Below are positions 42,476-45,476 of a stretch of DNA of 45,476 nucleotides, piece after piece. Both the position numbers and the translations under genes were made by a program. The notes below the pieces were generated by a model, which saw only the letters and a list, made by a program, of their open reading frames with translations, made no database searches and was not told the origin of the DNA. The stretch comes from SFWF01 sp045537915 (GTDB lineage: Bacteria > Bacillota > Clostridia > Oscillospirales > Acutalibacteraceae): assembly GCA_045537915.1 (NCBI GenBank), contig JAZSQK010000004.1, positions 1 to 45,476 on the forward strand, in the 5' to 3' direction. Positions within the stretch are counted from its first letter, which is position 1. Every line of letters starts with the position of its first letter.

Positions 42476-43167
42476 CTGAACATCCTCCTGAATATTTCAT
42501 CTATTGAGGCATTTTCCTTTTGCCTTAAATCATCACAGTTGTCGGTAAGTATTATTCTGCCGTCATCGATAAAAATTACCTCGTCAAGCACCCGCTCAAT
42601 ATCGCTTATAAGGTGGGTGGAGATAATAACACTGGCTCCCTCGTTGAAGTTTGTGAGTATTGTGTCCAGAATGTAATCTCTTGTGGCAGGGTCCACTCCA
42701 CCCAAGGGCTCGTCAAGAATATATAGCTCTGCTTTACGGCTCATAACCAGAACAAGCTGTACCTTTTCCTGCATACCCTTACTCATCTTGGACAGTTTCT
42801 GCTTGGGGTCGAGTCCAAGCGCTTCTAACAGCCTTTTTGCCTTTTCAGAGTCAAAATTATCGTAAAAGTCGGCAAAAAAGCTTATAACCTTTTCAACCGT
42901 CATCGATTTATCAAGATATGTCCTCTCGGGCAGATAAGAAATTATCTTTTTGCTTTCTACTCCGACCTCTTTACCCTTTATCAGTACCTTGCCCGAACTT
43001 GCAATCAGCAAATCATTTATTATCTTGATAAGGGTTGATTTTCCCGTGCCGTTTCTGCCGAGAAGTCCGATTATCTTTCCCTCGGGGATCGTAAGGTTTA
43101 TGCCTTTCAGTATTTTTTTACTGCCAAAGCTCTTTTCTAATCCTATACATTCCAGTAGCGCCATCAC
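42469..43167 (-). CDS. ABC transporter ATPase
   Basis: 232 residues, single domain. Walker A is GRNGTGKSTLIK, the signature is LSKMSKGMQEKVQL and Walker B is LYILDEPLGGVDP, followed by the H-loop STHLI. It pairs with the downstream permease; the upstream GntR gene overlaps it by 4 bases. Typical of YtrB-like exporters. Confidence 0.95.
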   Translation of the reverse strand: MMALLECIGLEKSFGSKKILKGINLTIPEGKIIGLLGRNGTGKSTLIKIINDLLIASSGKVLIKGKEVGVESKKIISYLPERTYLDKSMTVEKVISFFADFYDNFDSEKAKRLLEALGLDPKQKLSKMSKGMQEKVQLVLVMSRKAELYILDEPLGGVDPATRDYILDTILTNFNEGASVIISTHLISDIERVLDEVIFIDDGRIILTDNCDDLRQKENASIDEIFRRMFRC

Positions 43168-43529
43168 TTGTTCCCTCCGTTTTTCTCAATGTAGTTTAAG
43201 GCGGTCGCTTTATCTAACCCGATGCTTTCCATACTCTTCAAAAACCTTTCGGTCAGCTTTATTGCATATTCCTCTTTAAAGCTTTCTATAAGCAAAGCGT
43301 CCTCGGTTACAAATTTTCCGTTTGTTCGTTCAGTATATACAAGCCCTGTCTGCTCAAGCTCCGCTAATGCCCTTTGGACCGTATTGGGATTTATCTGGCT
43401 TTTAAGCGCAAGTTCCCTGACCGATAAAAGCCTCTCCCCTGGCTGTAAATTCCCCGATATTATATCTATTTTTATCTGCTCGGCAAGTTGTATGTATATA
43501 GGAGTGTTTTCATTAAGCTCAAAAAACAT
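43164..43529 (-). CDS. GntR-family regulator (YtrA subfamily)
   Basis: 121 residues. The N-terminal winged helix reads PIYIQLAEQIKIDIISGNLQPGERLLSVRELALKSQINPNTVQRALAELEQTGLV. The short C-terminal helix (to 121) is typical of the YtrA subfamily, which lacks a large effector domain. GAGGTGAGA sits before the ATG on the minus strand. It likely represses its own operon by binding the inverted repeat at 43549-43570. Confidence 0.95.
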   Translation of the reverse strand: MFFELNENTPIYIQLAEQIKIDIISGNLQPGERLLSVRELALKSQINPNTVQRALAELEQTGLVYTERTNGKFVTEDALLIESFKEEYAIKLTERFLKSMESIGLDKATALNYIEKNGGNK

Positions 43530-43548
43530 TCGCTTCTCACCTCATTCA

Positions 43549-43598
43549 TTGTATTACTGAACTAATACAATAATACACTATTCCTGCAACTGTGTCAA
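43549..43598 (-). promoter_or_regulatory. Promoter and operator of the GntR/ABC operon
   Basis: Minus strand: -35 TTGACA (43593-43598), 17-base spacer, -10 TATTAT (43570-43575). Perfect 8-base inverted repeat TTGTATTA/TAATACAA with a 6-base gap (43549-43570) adjoins the -10, over the likely transcription start; it is a good YtrA-type operator. Confidence 0.88.
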
Positions 43599-43621
43599 GA
43601 TTTTTTCGTAAAAACATTGCA

Positions 43622-43656
43622 AAATAAAAAAGCCAAGACCTTGCGGTCCGGCTTTC
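43622..43656 (-). terminator. Terminator copy on the far side of E2
   Basis: AAGCC and GACC stem parts around loop TTGC, with a T run on the minus strand. It resembles the tRNA-Ala terminator at 43917-43954 and flanks E2. Confidence 0.7.
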
Positions 43657-43733
43657 TTTTTCAAACTCATATCACGTGGTATAATCTTTAGATTTGCACG
43701 AGCTTGGACGGATTGGGTGTGGCAGCTTGCCAC

Positions 43734-43897
43734 TGGTGGACCCGAGGAGGATCGACCGTCTGCGACGGCTCTGCCGTCACATACTGTTTCGCTTGTCGAC
43801 TAAAAGCTTCGCTTTCAGTGACCGACTTCACGCTCTGCCTTAAAAACAGTACACTGTACTGTTTTTCTTAACGGCAGACTCTCTCGAGTTCGATCCT
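43734..43897. repeat. E2: tRNA-tail-anchored structured repeat
   Basis: 164-base relative of E1. Its left end 43734-43755 is identical (22 bases) to the 3' tail of tRNA-Ala (43957-43978), antisense and with CCA. Its right end GAGTTCGATCCT (43886-43897) is the same T-arm in sense. Shared core words with E1 are CCGTCTGC, CATACTGTT, CGCTTGTCGAC and CCGACTTCACGCTCTG. Stems: TCTGCC (43834-43839)/GGCAGA (43873-43878); AAAAACAGTAC/GTACTGTTTTT (43842-43866, 3-base loop); GACGGC/GCCGTC; AAAGC/GCTTT; ACTC-TCTC-GAGT. Relative to E1 these keep pairing through changes on both arms. Confidence 0.75.
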
Positions 43898-43916
43898 TTT
43901 TGGAGTGATACAAAAT

Positions 43917-43954
43917 AAAAAGAAAGCCAAGCCTTGCGGTCTGGCTTTCTTTTT
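43917..43954. terminator. Terminator of tRNA-Ala
   Basis: 13-bp stem AAAAAGAAAGCCA (43917-43929)/TGGCTTTCTTTTT (43942-43954), immediately after the tRNA CCA on the minus strand. Confidence 0.88.
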
Positions 43955-43956
43955 AT

Positions 43957-44032
43957 TGGTGGACCCGAGGAGGATCGAACTCCCGACCTTTCGGATGCGA
44001 ACCGAACGCTCTCCCAGCTGAGCTACGGGCCC
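43957..44032 (-). tRNA. tRNA-Ala (anticodon CGC)
   Basis: 76-base cloverleaf on the minus strand: acceptor GGGCCCG/CGGGTCC with the alanine identity pair G3:U70, anticodon loop TTCGCAT (anticodon CGC), T-loop GTTCGATCC, discriminator A, encoded CCA. It reads GCG codons. ORFs across it in either direction are spurious. Confidence 0.95.
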
Positions 44033-44043
44033 ATTTTTAAAAA

Positions 44044-44072
44044 AGTATACCACCCATAATAAAAAATAGCAA
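44044..44072 (-). promoter_or_regulatory. Promoter of tRNA-Ala
   Basis: Minus strand: -35 TTGCTA (44067-44072), 17-base spacer, -10 TATACT (44044-44049). The -35 lies inside the terminator hairpin of the upstream small gene. Confidence 0.7.
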
Positions 44073-44092
44073 GTACCTACTTGCTATTTTTT
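44061..44092 (-). terminator. Terminator of the small membrane protein gene
   Basis: AAAAAATAGCAAGTA/TACTTGCTATTTTTT stem, about 42 bases past the stop codon. Confidence 0.85.
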
Positions 44093-44134
44093 ATATCTAT
44101 TTATAATCCTGTTATACTAGATATTTTTGATATT

Positions 44135-44314
44135 CTAAAAAAACAATTTTCTTTCCATAATTTCTCTCGCCGCATTATTTATGGCAAAATAAATAAGCAA
44201 GCCGCCGAAAAGAAACAGCACTACCAAAGGATATATTGACCAACCAATAAAACGTAGTCCAAAGGTAAGTCCCAACAAAAACTCTATTAGCAGCATAAAT
44301 GCACCCAAAGCCAT
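44135..44314 (-). CDS. Small two-helix membrane protein, 59 aa
   Basis: Start set at the ATG at 44314, preceded by AAGGGCGG; the open frame extends much further upstream but that part runs through repeat sequence (E3 and the hairpin array) and is not protein-like. The protein, beginning MALGAFMLLIEFLLGLTFG, has two strongly hydrophobic segments (about 3-18 and 25-45) and a charged tail NNAAREIMERKLFF. Family and function are unknown. Its 5' leader is directly the hairpin array at 44329-44380. Confidence 0.6.
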   Translation of the reverse strand: MALGAFMLLIEFLLGLTFGLRFIGWSIYPLVVLFLFGGLLIYFAINNAAREIMERKLFF

Positions 44315-44328
44315 AAAAACGCCGCCCT

Positions 44329-44380
44329 TGATGATATACAGCCTAACGGCTGATGATATACCATTGCTTTCGCAATGGAT
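44329..44380. repeat. Short hairpin array with the same linker
   Basis: Linker TGATGATATAC (44329-44339), hairpin AGCC/GGCT, linker TGATGATATAC (44351-44361), hairpin CCATTGC/GCAATGG (44361-44378). On the minus strand this matches the left half of the 691-910 array, including the first hairpin and its link GTATATCAT. Confidence 0.8.
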
Positions 44381-44381
44381 A

Positions 44382-44417
44382 AAAAAATTCGACTTGTCGA
44401 AACAAGTCGAATTTTTT
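44382..44417. terminator. Terminator between E3 tail and hairpin array
   Basis: 15-bp stem AAAAAATTCGACTTG/CAAGTCGAATTTTTT with loop TCGAAA. It occupies the place that the tRNA-Ser terminator takes at 654-687. Confidence 0.85.
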
Positions 44418-44574
44418 GGCCCGCTCGAAGGGATGAAGTCGCCTTTGGCGTCTTCCCTGCTTGACGACCCAATGCTTCGCATTCGGTACCCGTCTACGCA
44501 CCGCAAATCTACAAAACAGTCCACAGGACTATTTTGTTTTACGCTTTGCGCCCTCTTAGGGTTCAAATCCCTTC
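44417..44574. repeat. E3: diverged member of the tail-anchored repeat family
   Basis: 158 bases, as long as E1 and E2. It begins with an antisense tRNA-like tail (TGGCCCGCTCGAAGGGAT) and ends with a sense T-arm-like GGGTTCAAATCCCTTC, so GAAGGGAT (44427-44434)/ATCCCTTC (44567-44574) pair. Inside are AATGC/GCATT, CGCAAA (44502-44507)/TTTGCG (44545-44550) and AAAACAGTCC/GGACTATTTT (44513-44535, 3-base loop, one mismatch). The primary sequence differs from E1/E2 but the order of stems is kept. No complete tRNA is left beside it. Confidence 0.6.
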
Positions 44575-44586
44575 TAACTAACACTA

Positions 44587-44626
44587 AAAAGCAAACCTCT
44601 CACCTTACGGTGAGAGGTTTGCTTTT
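44587..44626. terminator. Strong bidirectional terminator
   Basis: 18-bp stem AAAAGCAAACCTCTCACC/GGTGAGAGGTTTGCTTTT with loop TTAC. It can end the methyltransferase gene on the minus strand and anything reading out of E3 on the plus strand. Confidence 0.9.
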
Positions 44627-44700
44627 GGAAAGGGTGCGCAAATTCGAACCCCTTTGAATTTTTGTCCTATATGTTCGAACCCCTGCATATTATTGGACGG
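44627..44700. repeat. T-loop-like repeats homologous to E4
   Basis: Contains TTCGAACCCCT twice (44643-44653, 44674-44684). The stretch GGAAAGGGTG, CAAATTCGA and GTTCGAACC corresponds to the reverse complement of 1639-1710. Probably tRNA-derived debris; no complete tRNA fold is visible. Confidence 0.6.
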
Positions 44701-44712
44701 TTCACATAATTG

Positions 44713-45474
44713 TTATATTTTCTCAAAATATACAATTGTTTCTAAACACTTGTCATTTTCTCCAATTGGAAGTAAATCGCCCTCTGATATTTTTCCAACA
44801 ATTTCTTTTCTTATTTCACTATCCTTGTATTTTAGACCAATCTCACTACACACAGAGATAAAATATTCCAATGAAGAAAACACAGCATTTCTTTGTTTAA
44901 GATAATCATAAGTTTGCGAACCTGTCTCATAGAACAACTCGATAACTGCAAATCTACCATTGAATTTCAAACATCTGCTAATCTCTTTTAAAAGTCCTTT
45001 GTAATTATCAACATTGAGCAACAGATTTCCACAAAAGGCATCTATACTACCGTCTTCAAATGGAAGAACTTTATCTAAATCTACATCAAAAATATAAAAA
45101 CGGTTATCCGTATTTGCTTTTTGATGGGCATTGATTATTGCTATACTTGCATCAGTTGCAATAAAAATACTATCATCTTTTAAAAAATTGAAAACAGGAG
45201 AAAAGTATCCTGACGGTCCGCTAGCGAGGTCAACAGTAACACCACCCAGTTCCGTTATATAGTGAAAATAGTTTTTCTTTTGAACATCAGTGTCAATATT
45301 GTTTAAATGAAACCTGTACTGCCTTTTTATTTGTAACTGATTTGGGTTATTTTTATGGTAATTATCAAGTATTATAGACCATTGTGGACGCTCTGATTCA
45401 TTATTAATGAAGTGATATACATTTTTTTCTTTTGTATAATTTATTTCGGATTTTATTAGTGAGTTAATATCCAT
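44713..45474 (-). CDS. Class I SAM-dependent methyltransferase
   Basis: 253 residues, starting with an ATG only 2 bases inside the window edge, so the ribosome-binding site is unseen and the true start could lie outside. The SAM-binding motif VDLASGPSGYFSPV lies at about 81-94, followed by an acidic residue at the end of the next strand (FIATDAS), FYIFDVDLDKVLPFEDGSIDAFCGNLLLN (motif II/III) and a post-motif segment ISRCLKFNGRFAVIELF. The N-terminal 70 residues are of unknown character. Substrate unknown. The gene is AT-rich and lies in the repeat-laden flank, consistent with recent acquisition. Confidence 0.8.
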   Translation of the reverse strand: MDINSLIKSEINYTKEKNVYHFINNESERPQWSIILDNYHKNNPNQLQIKRQYRFHLNNIDTDVQKKNYFHYITELGGVTVDLASGPSGYFSPVFNFLKDDSIFIATDASIAIINAHQKANTDNRFYIFDVDLDKVLPFEDGSIDAFCGNLLLNVDNYKGLLKEISRCLKFNGRFAVIELFYETGSQTYDYLKQRNAVFSSLEYFISVCSEIGLKYKDSEIRKEIVGKISEGDLLPIGENDKCLETIVYFEKI

Positions 45475-45476
45475 AT

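Noticed and set aside
43868..44053. 61-residue minus-strand ORF containing VAQLGERSVRIRKVGSSILLGS
   Set aside because: This is tRNA-Ala itself translated; a well-known false gene call.
44328..44584. N-terminal 80-odd residues of the long minus-strand frame upstream of the small membrane protein
   Set aside because: The frame crosses E3, a terminator and the hairpin array. Only the part after the ribosome-binding site at 44314 looks like protein.

Overview
The window looks like part of a gut-type Clostridia chromosome, most likely Oscillospirales/Ruminococcaceae-like. This is inferred from the gene families, strong Shine-Dalgarno sites, TTG/GTG starts, a Gram-positive SOS box and CCA-encoded tRNAs. 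It is a housekeeping core of about 38 kb between two tRNA-rich, repeat-rich, AT-rich flanks. No plasmid, phage structural genes, transposase or CRISPR array is visible.

Left flank (1-1900): tRNA-Trp and tRNA-Met/Ile2 on the minus strand and tRNA-Ser(CGA) on the plus strand. A structured repeat (E1) is anchored on a copy of the tRNA-Trp 3' tail. An array of small hairpins joined by a constant linker (691-910), one orphan AT-rich gene and a degenerate repeat (E4) follow. Next come an MBL-fold hydrolase, a NagA/NagB-like amino-sugar pair, a helical-bundle protein, and a divergent pair made of a 46-residue ribbon-helix-helix regulator and a DUF6809-like gene with strikingly palindromic operators.

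Core (6.4-24.8 kb): a minus-strand purine salvage/import operon (xpt, BMP lipoprotein, two-domain ATPase, two permeases). A tightly packed plus-strand run follows: murD, two M42 aminopeptidases, a GNAT protein, a methionine gamma-lyase-like PLP enzyme, a beta-propeller-like protein and pyruvate kinase. SecA lies convergent to it. Then come proB-proA-asnB, with a compact three-way-junction fold overlapping the proB promoter/leader.

Core (26.6-43.6 kb): a small protein whose ribosome-binding site lies in a hairpin arm; a HAD phosphatase, MOP flippase and LepA on the minus strand; a two-component system; a PHP phosphatase; an SOS-controlled DNA polymerase IV with a small partner; a phospho-sugar mutase with a DUF5662 protein; alaS, a HIT protein and a phosphoribosyltransferase; and a self-regulated GntR/ABC cassette.

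Right flank (43.6-45.5 kb): tRNA-Ala(CGC) with a second tail-anchored repeat (E2), a third diverged copy (E3), a shorter hairpin array, a small membrane protein and a methyltransferase gene at the window edge.

The most unusual material is non-coding. E1, E2 and E3 share one architecture, and hairpin stems change in both arms together (covariation). E1 and E2 carry the 3' tail of the neighbouring tRNA. The hairpin arrays at both ends begin with the same tRNA-tail/terminator/array junction. These may be one family of tRNA-targeting structured elements, but no database search was possible here.
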